Below are positions 23,001-35,000 of a DNA stretch of 64,000 nt, in pieces. The position numbers were made by a program, and so were the translations under genes. How positions within the stretch are numbered: the first letter of the stretch is position 1; every line of letters begins with the position of its first letter. This DNA comes from Aporrectodea caliginosa. Its lineage: Eukaryota; Annelida; Clitellata; Crassiclitellata; Lumbricidae. The notes beneath the pieces are model-generated. The model did not search any database. It was not told where the DNA came from and saw only the letters and a program-made list of their open reading frames with translations. The DNA lies in contig JACEVL010000831.1 of the NCBI GenBank assembly GCA_020284085.1, positions 861,001 to 925,000 on the forward strand, written 5' to 3'.

Positions 23001-26000
23001 AAGTTCTTTCAGTGGTATAACTCAATTATTTTTTTAAAACATGCAATCACTAATGAGTACATTAAATTATCTGGAAGGTGAAACATGGCTGGAAGTTATA
23101 GGCATAATTAATTAAAAATCTTGAAGTAAAGCTCATGAAGAAGTATGACAAAATGGTCAAATATCTTGAATGCTAAATCAAATGTTAAATATTTAATATT
23201 ATTGTCAGTGAGCATATCGCTAATTTCTTACAAAGCTGCCAAAATCAAGCAAAACAATTCTTGGGCAAAAGTGACAAGAGCATTGGTAATTATAAAGCCT
23301 AAACGTGAAATATTTTCTATGTTACATAAAACATTTTGCTGTAGGGAGTGTAGGCAAAATAAGTCTGTTTAGTATTCTCATTTACAGAGTCATTTTAAAC
23401 TTACTCGATGACTGCAAAATGAACTGGCATATCGCCATCATCATCTCTCGCTGTTACGTCGGCCCCTGCGTTAATCAGGATTTCGACAACTTCCGAATGA
23501 CCTTTAAGGCACGCCATCTGCAGAGCAGTTTTTCCACAGTTCCTCACATCCACCTGGAAAGAAAGAAATGCAATGAAAACTCTTCTGAATTTTGCACAGG
23601 TGATAAGTTATGATCCAGAAGGCTGCTAAATCACACTGACAAAATGCTCATTGCTAAAACTGAGAAATATTAACAGTGGCATAACAAAGGGGGGGGCAGA
23701 AGGGGCAACCGCAGCACCAAAGGGGCGCAAAATTAGCATTCAGCGGAACACAGCACTATGAAAAGAACGATTATAAGTCAGCAAAAAAATTAAAAGGGGG
23801 CGCAGTCATCAACCCTTGCCCCTGGGCGCTGAAACCCTTTGTTACACCACTTAATATTATGCTCATTGCTAAAACTGAACATAATACTGATCCTACAAGA
23901 CCCTGTTTTCCGGCCCCCTCCCAAAACAGCCGATTCTGCCTGGCAATTCCTGACCTGATCTGGATGTCTTGAGACAATTTTTCTGACGTGTGCTGCAACT
24001 CCGTTTGCAGCAGCCGCCACAAGTTGCTGTGGGTCGCTGATGGCAGTCCTTAACATCTGCTCCATTAAGGGACCGGTATCTGAAAAGATCAAGCGCAGGA
24101 CTGCTCAAGGGATGCAGACACACATAGACAGACAGACAGATACATAGACAGACAGACATATAGACAGACACAAACCTCTCACCATACATAATTTAACTAC
24201 TATCTCTCTGTTCAAAATTAGACTACGGTCTCATCTTATCGCCTAGTGCTCATTAAATTTATTAGTCTTAGTTAACTAGTTAAGAATTACTATGTTATAT
24301 CTCATACTCGTGTTTCAATTGTTCTGCCAAAAATTTGCTTTTGTTACAGGTGGCCCATTGGTGGGACCAATGGGCCACCTGTCCTTTAGGGTCGTATTCC
24401 TATTGGTCCTTTAGGGTCGTATTCCTATTGAACCTTGTTGCTTGTCTGTTTTTTTCTCTTTTGTACTTGCTTTTCGTTGTTTTATACTTGGGTTCAATAA
24501 AATTTATGGTTATGGTTAAACTAACTCCAAGACTAGGCAGCCATGCATATGAAGTGTTAGCAACTTCATCTTTCTTATTCTCAACATAAGAGGTTACGTG
24601 AGAAATCCTCTTCCTCATTGCCTGATCTTCCCACCGACAGTATAAGGTCTGTGTACTATTCATTTTATAGCCGAGTCTATCTTTTATCTATTTTTCATTT
24701 TATTATTTATTTTTTATTCTATTTTTTATATTTTATTTTAACACTGGGACACACAAGTATTTCTCTTGAACCCCATGTCAATGGCGGTCCATAAAATCAA
24801 CAGACCATTGCACAAGCAATGCACATACCATCTGACAGATTACAAAGGAAATCCAACTGAACAACAATATAGTATTGATGAACTCCAAATCCTTATGTAA
24901 TATCAACTTTCTCTATTGATTTCCATATTTTTCGCTTTGGCTTTATGTCATTTCCTTCGCACTGTTGCAGCTTATTTGTTGTTGGTTTAGTTGTTGCAAT
25001 TTTGGTTGCTGCTGTTGATTTGTTTGTTGCCATAGTTACCTCCACTTGCAGCAGCAGCAGCCAAAAGTTGACCAGAATCACCGACAGCACCTTGCATCAT
25101 CCTCATCCGCTGCAAGAGAGGACCTGCAGCTGAAAAGATCAACTATGGAAGTAATGCTGAAGGTCAAACCATACGTATATATAGAGACAGATTGATGGAC
25201 AAACAGATAGGCATTTAGGAAAACAGTAGGCTGACAGACAGACCGACAGACAGACAGAGACACATACAGAGAGACAGACAGATAGGCGGATTTCTTCAGC
25301 TCTTGATCCGGGAACCGTGCCTTGGATCAACTCCTTCTCCAGACAATTTCCACTCTTCCGCACAGCACGTGCCGAAACAGTCTATTCATGGGTCAGCGAG
25401 CGCTACAAAATAGATAGTCTGTTGCTGTATTTACCGATTGAGCCACCATCTTCGTCACTGCTGCTGCTGCTGTCACTGCCTGTCTTCTCTTTCGCTTTTT
25501 TAACCACTGTGCAGCATCGCGGATTGAAACTCCAACGGTGACCCTCCGCATTGACCTTCACGTCTCCATCGCCGTCAATTTGCACAATCCTCCAGACTTT
25601 TCCAAGTGTCTTAAAACAGAAATATAAATGAATAACAACATGGTATTGATGAACTCAACTTTCTAATGTAATAATTTAAATTTGTTTCATAAATGAAAAG
25701 CATATTTCAATAAGCAAAACCCAAATTGTAAGCAAATTTCGTGAAAAGATTTTCACATAAAAATCCAGATAATTTTGCCAAAAATGCATAAATAAATACT
25801 TGCTTCTATCCATACACTTTGTAGTTAAGCAGTAAACTGCTTGGTGAAATACTCTTGCTTTTTCAAAATTAAACAGACTAGTTACTAATTTTAAGGTAAA
25901 ATATTTATCTGCCATATGCTGAAAGACACAACATTATATTTTAATTTATGACTGAGAAAGACTTGGACTAGAACCTATACTGCATAAAAGAGTCAATCAG

Positions 26001-29000
26001 TAAATTAAACAGACTACCGGTAGTTATCAATTTCTAAGTTAAAATATTTTCTGCTCTGTGCACTGAAAGATAGAAACGCAGATACGATGCAGTGCTCTTA
26101 AATAACCTGGTGCTCTGCGCACAACTTTAGAGCAGCGCTGTAGAAAGTTGGTGCTTACAATTGCGGTTACTATCACGAAATTCAAATCAAATAAGAGCAT
26201 CATAAGTCACAGTTTGTACGTTGCTGTGTCTGCTCACAGGTTCATGAAAATTGCACTCAATCATATATCTGTACATTTATATAGCACCTTTTGCAGATTT
26301 CCCCAAAGGAACAGAGCTCTGACAATGTCCATTCCAGTGTGTATCAGAATGAATCTAAATATTTATCTGAATTTATATAGCACCTTCAGGAAAAATCCCC
26401 AAGGAACACAGCTCTGTGTCAAAGAAACTTGCAGATTAGAGCAGATAATTTGTATCCTTATGCAAAACGAGCCAAATCTCTTACGAAATCAAACTCTTTC
26501 CACATCGTCATAAATCAAGCTGATGATTTAAATGATGATTTACTGTTGAAATTATTTTTAAAATATTTGTATAGTATATGTACTCACAGTCAAATGGTAA
26601 CAAAAACAGAAAATGCAAATTCAGTGGAAGCAAAGTATTGTATTGTATTTTCGTTTATTCAAAACTGGCTGTCATAACGCAGCCAACGACAAAAGTGCGT
26701 AACTTATGGTTATAAGAGAATGCAATAAATCTTTCCTGTAACCGATATCCTGAAAACAAGTCAAACAAAATCTTCTCTTTCAGCAAATCAGTTTAAACAA
26801 GAAGTGCTTGGTGTACACTGTACACTGGTGTCAAATCCAAATACACTGTGACACTTCGCTTACCAGTTTCATAGCCGGAATCCAGCCTCCGTGTCCCACC
26901 TGAAGAGCAGAGACAAGTGCTTCATCGTCGGCAATCTTCACCAAGTCACCTTTCTTGAAATTAGATGAATCGACCTGAAGCAGAAGAAACCTTCAAAGGT
27001 CAATGTCAAGTTCCAAGGTTCTATCGGCTAAGGAAGAAGTAAATGAAGAAGAGCAGTCCCTTACACTAGCGGGAGAGGCAGCCATGGGTATGAGGTGAGC
27101 GACTTCATTTTTCTTAGCCTCGGCATATGAGGGCACGTGGCCAGTCCTTTTCCTCGCTGTCTCACCTTCTCATCAACAGTCACTCAGCATATTCATTATT
27201 GGTATGTTAACTAAGGGGTGCAGGTGGAACAGAAATCTCAAAAGAAATTCACACACATGGCTTCCCCTCAGACTAGCTTAACGTTTAGCTCTTCTTATAG
27301 ATATTTGTCTTTCTTGTATAGTAGGCTGTTTAAGGCAGTAATTGATTAGACAAAAGTGAAAACTATTGCATGCTAAAGACTATCTCTATTACGTTGGTGT
27401 TGATGATGATGATCAACTGATGAGTCAGAGTTTTCTACCAGTCCTAACAACTTCACCTGTTTCGAAATTGCAATGGGATTAATGCGCCATGGTTTCTTAA
27501 ACTTTTCAAAGTGAACAACAAAGTCACCGCAGTCCATCTTGGAGATGACCCGACCTTCTTTGCCGACACACTAAAAATAGAAACAAAGACATCAAATAGA
27601 CAAAGATTTTTCTAAACTGTGACAGCAGAAGAAACTGAAGAGGACACGTTGCACACAACAATGCTGGAATTGTTGCTGTCTTAGGCTACGGGACTGTAAT
27701 GTTGTTAAAAGCACTTAACATGCTTAAGTATCAACATGCAGTTGATACTTAACATATACTTACTTACTCACTTATGTGAAGGCAATTGATAGTGTCTTAT
27801 GATAACCAGGAACTCTGAAAATAAGGTGTTGAAGTACCTTTGCATGATGATATAACTAACCACTTATCTACTATGCACTAGTTTAAATTAATGTAACATG
27901 TAATTGCACAAATGCGATATTTAAATCTGTTTTAAGAAATTAAGTGATCGTGTTAGCAGGACTTGTTATTCTTTAGGTCTAACCCTTGAATGCCTGTTAT
28001 ATACATTGTCCTGAATGAATAATCGATTGTGTGTGGCATTCAGTAACAGATTCAATTCAGTTCAATATCTGTGTACAGTGTGGACTCCTTTACATGCTCA
28101 CAGTATATGTGCTATTCTGCCTAACGTGAAATGGTGTTACGTCCCAAAAATTATTAATTTAACAAGTCGTACTAGTTAATGTGCCATACAAGAATAGCAA
28201 TGCAGACTAAATAAATACTGACTTTTACAGCAGTATACATTTTTACACAAGGCTTGGTTTACATAATGTATCATAAAAAGCGTTTGACTGCATTAATCAT
28301 GAATTGATGTGGAAAACCTTGGGAGAAATGGGAATACCGAAACACTTGATTCAACTTCTTAGGGGTTTGTACGAAGATCAGATAGCGGTGATAAGGACTG
28401 AATATGGAGATACTGACAGATTCAGGATTAGGAAGGGAGTGCGGCAAGGATGCATTCTGTCTCCTTTCCTATTTAATATGTATGCTGAAAGGATAATGAG
28501 GCAGGCGGGAATGGATGAGGCTATGGAAGGAATAAACATAGCGGGAAGAACAATAAACAATCTGAGATACGCTGACGATACAACACTATTGGCGGGTAAA
28601 AAAACCGATTTGGTAGAACTAATAAGAAGGCTCAAGAGTGAAAGTGAGAAAGCAGGACTCTACTTCAATATAAAGAAGACAAAGATCATGACAACAGAGG
28701 AGGAGGACAGTTTTGTAGTAGATGGAGAGGAAATAGAAACGGTAACTAGCTTCACGTTTTTGGGATCAGTAATAGAAAAAGAGGGAAAGTGTGATATGGA
28801 AATAAATCGTAGAGTAGCGATAGGAAAAACTGCAATGAATGGTCTGGAAAAAATATGGAAGGACAAACATGTGAGTATAGACACGAAAAAAAGATTGGTG
28901 AAGGCTCTGATCATACCAACAGTAACATACGGCAGTGAGACATGGACAATGACCAAGAAAATGAAAAAAAGATTAACGCATGCGAAATGTGGATATGGAG

Positions 29001-32000
29001 GAAGATGCAGAGAATATCATGGAAAGAGAAAAGGACCAACGATTGGGTGCGTATGAGTATCGGAATTGAGAATGAAGAGACACTACAACAAACAGTGCTA
29101 AGAGCAAAGTTGAGGTTCTTTGGTCATGTCATGCGATCAGATGGATTGGAAAAGGAAATGATGTTAGCATATGGAGAGGGAAGGAGAAAACAAGGACGAC
29201 CAAGGAAAAAGTGGATGGACGAGATACATGAAACAACTGGAATGAATTTGGCAGAACTGAGAGATGCGACGGCGGACAGAAGGAAATGGAGAGGCTTGAT
29301 CATGAAGGTCGCTAGAGTTCCAGGAACTGACAGCACAAGGTAACAAGGTATCATAAAAAATGTCCCCACCCATGACTTCACGTTAACGTGTTTGCACTAT
29401 ATTATGTATCACATGTGGTGCTTTGGTAATGTCAAACCTGTGTAAAATCACTATTGTAAGCCTGTGAATGATACAACTTGTGCTAATAAAGACAATAAGT
29501 TAAACTAAAGAATTTAGATAAAAACTACGAATTCCGGAAACTCCTGGAGAGTCGGTAGTAGAGACTCACTCACCTTGGCCATCATTTCGTTCCATCCACC
29601 ATGTCCCTCCTGAAGGGCCTGGAAAACATCTGGTTCGAGCGAAACTGTCACCTTATCCCCAATCCGAATGTCTCCAGAACTTGACGACCTTTCACTTGAC
29701 TTGTCTTGAGCAGAAAACAAAAATTCATACCACTTAAAAAGAGAAAAACCATTGGTACAAAAATGTAAATATTTAACTATATCACCAACATTTATTACCA
29801 ACGAATAACCAAATGACTTGTTATTGCCCCACCAATCTCATCAGCAAATAGCCACTATAACTGGTAATACTAACAGTAATAATAACAATAACAACAAACA
29901 ATAATACCGGTAATAGTAACTATGCCTCTTTATGACACACTTTACAGTATAACACTGAATTTATTTAACGCATTTGGGGATATGCTCTGCTTCAGAAAAT
30001 GGCATCATTATAATACAACATCATCATTACCCGGTATAAGGACAGTTCTTCATATTGCTCTCAAGCGATCAGTACACCAAGGCCAAAAAACTGTACTGGT
30101 AATACATCTTATCTAAACAATAATACGATGAAAATTTAAATCTTTGGGTGCATTAACACCTTGGGGTAAAAAAGGATGGAAATTCACAATCGAATGGATT
30201 TTTGTTAAACGACAGATAAAGGCAAACCAAGACTACGCTGGATAGATAACATAAATGAGGACATAACATCTCCTGGACTGACACTAAGGGCAGCAATGGA
30301 CTTGACTAATGACCGAGGACAATGGAGACAATTTATTCGTACCCTTCGCCGCCAAATGGCTGCGGTCAGAAACTGATGATGATGATGAAATGTGACTACA
30401 ACAAATGGACTAATTACCTTATTTCATGCATATTTAATAACTCATTATTTACCTTATGTGAATTAATGTACAGAATACATTTGCATACCTTGCTCACACT
30501 TGACAGTCGTTTCATCAAAATCTTTGCCAAGCCATGCCAGGTGAGTTGGATAATAGAAGCCACCAGAAGAAGGTAGAACACAAGAGACGTCGAGGGCGCC
30601 TTCGTGACCTCTCCTGTATTCGTTTGACCCCGCCTTTTCCCAGGTCACTTTGCACCAGCTCTGGTACATCGGAGAATCGTGCTTATCCGTGATCTCACAA
30701 ATCAGTCCAGGGCTTCCTTCACCACCTGAAAGATCAACATCAAATATTCGTTTAATAGAAAGAATAGAATTCAAGTTGACATAACCGCAACTTAAAACAG
30801 TTAATAATAATTTATGGTAGAGTTTGGCTTGTTCAGGGCGACAAGCACTGGGGCCTGATTGTCAATCCTGCCCAGGAGTAACTCAATAATTTACTCAATA
30901 ATGTCAGTACAAGTTCTTGTAAAGGAGTCGGGTTATAAAGTTTCTATCGTCCTTCTGTGGCAGTTTGAACCCAAGTGCCCGGGTTCGAAGGTTGTAGCCG
31001 TGGTTTCGAGACTCGAGCAAAAATCCCCGTATCATACAACTGGTATGATCACTGATCAACTGAAATGAACAACTGAAATCAAAACTAGATCAATTTTGAA
31101 CACGCTCTAGAGATCTAGTGCTTTAAATCAGTTCAACTGCACTGACATTCAAATTAGGGTTGTTAATGTCGCTGTTTTTGGCAAACCGATTATCGGTTTT
31201 AGAAATCCAATTTTAAACTGATTATCGTTTTTTTATTGGCCTTCATAGAAAATTTAATATATTATCATATAATGCAAGTTACTGAAAACCGATAATCGCT
31301 ACGTACCGTAACGTACGTACACGTACGGGGTTCTACTATTACCTCGTTGGCTGTGGTAGACTCCACTTTATATATAAGAGGCAGAATTCGATAATAGTTT
31401 TGTCAATAAAGAAAACCGATAATCGTTTTTAACATCCCTAATTCAAATGGAAATTGGTCTGAACCTCTGATCATAGTAATACTACACTATGTCTAGTCCC
31501 ACAATGTCCGGTTTAAAAAACATAACATGTCAAAACACGATACCATGGTCACAGAGTAAAGTGAAAGCAGAATGCACAATTTTACTTTATCAAAAACTGT
31601 TCCTTAATTAACTCAAACTGGACTGAGTAGTTAGATTTATTATTTATTATTTATTTATTTACTACAGGAAAAACAATCAGAGTCGCTCTCTACACCAGCC
31701 TATAAATAATGTTAAATGTCATTAAATACAAACAGTTATCAGTTAGCAAACATTGCCCAGAGTCATCAGTAGTCGAAACCAAAAACCTATGGTCCCCGTC
31801 CTCGGCCTCACAATAGACTGCTCACTCCACTAGACAATAACATGTGGAAAAATTTTATTGGGAGAAAGTTGTATTCATACTGCTTTCGTATTTTTTATTA
31901 CTTGATGTTTGTACACCGGAATGCGAATCTTCTGCAACCGGTTCAATAAAGCGTATACTTACTTACTAATTGGTTTGCGTGCACACACACGCACACAAAG

Positions 32001-35000
32001 CCGCAATAATAATAAAAATGTAAACAAATAATTCACTAGTAGTTGTTCACATGTATGTATGTATATATTTTCGTTTATTGAACAAACGGGTGTGACAAAC
32101 CGCAACCCGGTACAGAAAACGACAAAGAGAAATAAATGTTTGGTGTTACAAAGTTACTGCTAGGTTGGTAAGGTCCGGCGATAAGGTTTCAGCGCAGGGT
32201 ATCTTATGGTGCCAAAGTAAGTGGGTTTTGTCGTCCATAGATGGTCGTTGAAATTGTATGTATGTATATGGTCATTTATATAGCGCCTTACAAGAAACTC
32301 ACGAAGGCGCTGAATCAAATGTAATCAGTGGAGGATTGACAGAGGAGTCCAAATGGCAGGGGGGTCTCATGGTGAGTTGAGCCGTCTGGGTTTTGGGAAA
32401 GTGTTAAGCCCAAGACAAAATCTCAACTGCGAGGGCCAGCAAGTGTGTGTGTTAGATTCGAGGAGGCACATTTCATCTAAGGTAATAACCTCTTGTGATC
32501 TTCGATAAAGCACTTCTTTGGTCTCACATGAAAGACCCAGGATTGAAACAGAAATTGCAGATGTGAGAAGATAATACCTTAGCTGCCTGGCTACCACTCA
32601 ATTTTACTGCCACTGAAAATTGTAATGCAAATGAAGAATTATATAGCACTACTTTAAGAAGCTTGCTCGTCATTTCTGCCATAGCTTACCATCTTGATCG
32701 CCCCACCTCCAGTCAGGTCCTCTAATCACAATAGCTCCGGAATAAATACCCATGGCTTCCACCTTGCGAGACCCACTTCGTGGTGGCACAGGAAACCTGA
32801 AAAAACAGCAAGTTAGAGTAGGTTAGGATCAAAGTGTAGGACAGAATCAGCCCAGTGGAAATTATAAACCCTATTGTCCATGTCTGGGAGCCAGTGCATT
32901 TGGCCAAATATCATTCAACAAGCATTTACTGTTCTGTTTTTATGAAGACGAGCCTAATTTTACATATCATATTAATTAGTTAAACTTTTCTACAACTATA
33001 TAAATTTGTTTTAAGCCCTTTTCAGCAATAACATGAATATTATAATTCTGTGTCCAATTTACCACAGCTGCACCTTGAATTCACAGAACTACAAACCATA
33101 ATATGACACAGGATACAAATAAATTAAGTCAAATCAATAATTAAATTAAGTCCTAAATTCATACTTTCGGTAGACAGGTTGAATTTTGATACACAGCCTA
33201 CCACCAAATGGATATTTCATATTTTTTAAATATAAGTATGCATAAACTTTGGACTAAACGTTCTGCAATTTTTCACACTTCCTGCACATATCAGCATATA
33301 ATTATGGAAAATGCAAATACGTCAATTTTCGACACATATATGTGAATCGGTAAAATGCATCCGCTTGCCCTTTTGAGGTCGGAAGGTCGTAACGAATGAA
33401 AGCATGACTCAGAGCATGTTTGTCAGATGTGTAGCAGCCGTTGCACAAATTGTAATTCTCACACTTTGAGCATTTCCATCTAAGTCCAATTAGATCACAC
33501 TTCCCACACTCGTTGCATCTAACCCCAACATGCTTAGAGCCTGAAAAAGAAACAGAATATGGTAAAAAGATTCTATGAAATCACGTCAATCATTGTGCAT
33601 GGAGGATAGTTTATTCGTTAATTTATTCATTTATTTATTGTCAGTAAATCATGTGCTCAACAGTCATAACAAGGAGTCTACTGTCTAAACAAGTAAGTAA
33701 GGATTGTTTACTTGGAGAATTCCAGTTGACATGGAAGCTATCTGCGCTTTATAGTCTTGCTCTTGGGAGAGTTTGTTCTGCCTTTATGTTTTAGTAGCTC
33801 ACATCCTGGAATTGATTCGACTGTGTTGGTGAACCACTAATTGCAGGCAATGTACAAACAGTGCAATGATGACCTTGCTTCCTTATTGGTTTATCTCTTT
33901 AATAGGTCACTTCCTAAAGGCTGTATCCTTCCTCCCTGAAAAACGTGCTCTTGTCTTTCCTTCACTCAGAAAGCCTAACCTCGATACTAATCTCTGCCAA
34001 AACTACCTACCTATCTCCAATCTATCCTTCTTATCCAAGACTCTTGAGCACCTTGTTTTCCTCCAGCTCCTCCCCTATCTTGAACAATCTGGTCTTCCTC
34101 CCCCAAATCAGTCAGGCTTTAGGGCTCATCACCTATGGGGAATGCTCTTCTTTCTCTTCTCTCTGAAATCTATTCTGCTGTTGACATCTCTGAACACAAC
34201 CTCCTGGCTCTTCATGATGTTTCTGCAGCTTTTGATATGGTTGACCACAATATTCTTCTTCAGCATCTTGAAACTTCTTATGGGTTACAGGGCCTCCCCC
34301 TTTGCTGGTTTCAGTCATATTTGTCTGCGTGAACCCACGTGATTATCTCGGGTGATTCCAGAACTAATTGGATTCACATCAAATTGGGTGTTCCTCAAAG
34401 CTCTGTCTTGGGTTCCCTGCTCTTCATTCTATATACAACTGACATTCCCTCTCTTTTCCCACTCTCTGGAGCAGCTGGTCATCTCTTTGCAGATGATGTG
34501 CAAGAATTCGTCCATGGGTATTAGTGTGGCCCAAACTTACACGGGGAAATAATTTTTGTTGAAACATGCTGCTCCACAAGGCTGCCCTTGTTCCACTTGA
34601 CAAGAAGACTATGTGGTGAAAAAATTGAAGAGATCTGAGCATGTTTAGAGGTCGCGCCATTTTGACACTTTTTGTAGAAATCGCAAAAACCGCATGCTTG
34701 GGTTTTGGAACTTGGTTCCATTGTCGATTTACTCTTTTTATCACAACAAATTAATAAGGAGTCCAATTTAGATGAACTTTTTACTGTTTATTTATCTCGA
34801 TGAGAGCTATATTTTGATTAAAATATAAATACTAAATTCAGGGTCGTTCAAGGTCATTTCAAGGTCATAAGAAACAAAATCTAACAAAAATCGAAGAAAA
34901 ATGATCAGATCTCAGCCAATAATTGTTGAAATTGGTTAATTCTGTCACGTAACTAAGGATGAGTCACATACACAATACCTGCTGCAACTTGTCTCCAGTC

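Larger units (their letters stand above)
18116..25129 (-). other. MIB2: MIB2 exons 9-17: linker and ankyrin repeats
   Basis: Exons 9 and 10 are homologous linker segments (AGPLLQRMRMM and TGPLMEQMLR). Exons 11-17 give ankyrin repeats with recognisable cores: KTALQMACLKGHSEVVEIL, SPLHMAVRKGHRRCIEVL, DTALHDAIS, TPLHVAAINGHRKVAEML, HTALQVAVLQNQMPVLEA, TPLHTVLLW, then a weak final repeat VFLVHHGADLQKANVKGKTP. About eight repeats span residues 455-830, the usual position in MIB proteins. Confidence 0.88.
25435..29704 (-). other. MIB2: MIB2 exons 5-8: MIB repeats
   Basis: Exons 5-6 (29704-29574, 27570-27457) and 7-8 (26974-26864, 25609-25435) form two parallel blocks. Each starts with an SH3-like strand set: GDKVTVSLEPDVFQALQ and GDLVKIADDEALVSALQ, each followed by [EV]GHGGW. 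Each closes with [KV]GK-x-[GW]-R-[VI] and a W[RS][IF]NP core. Exon 8 ends in a Ser/Asp/Glu-rich linker (SDSSSSSDEDGG). Confidence 0.88.
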
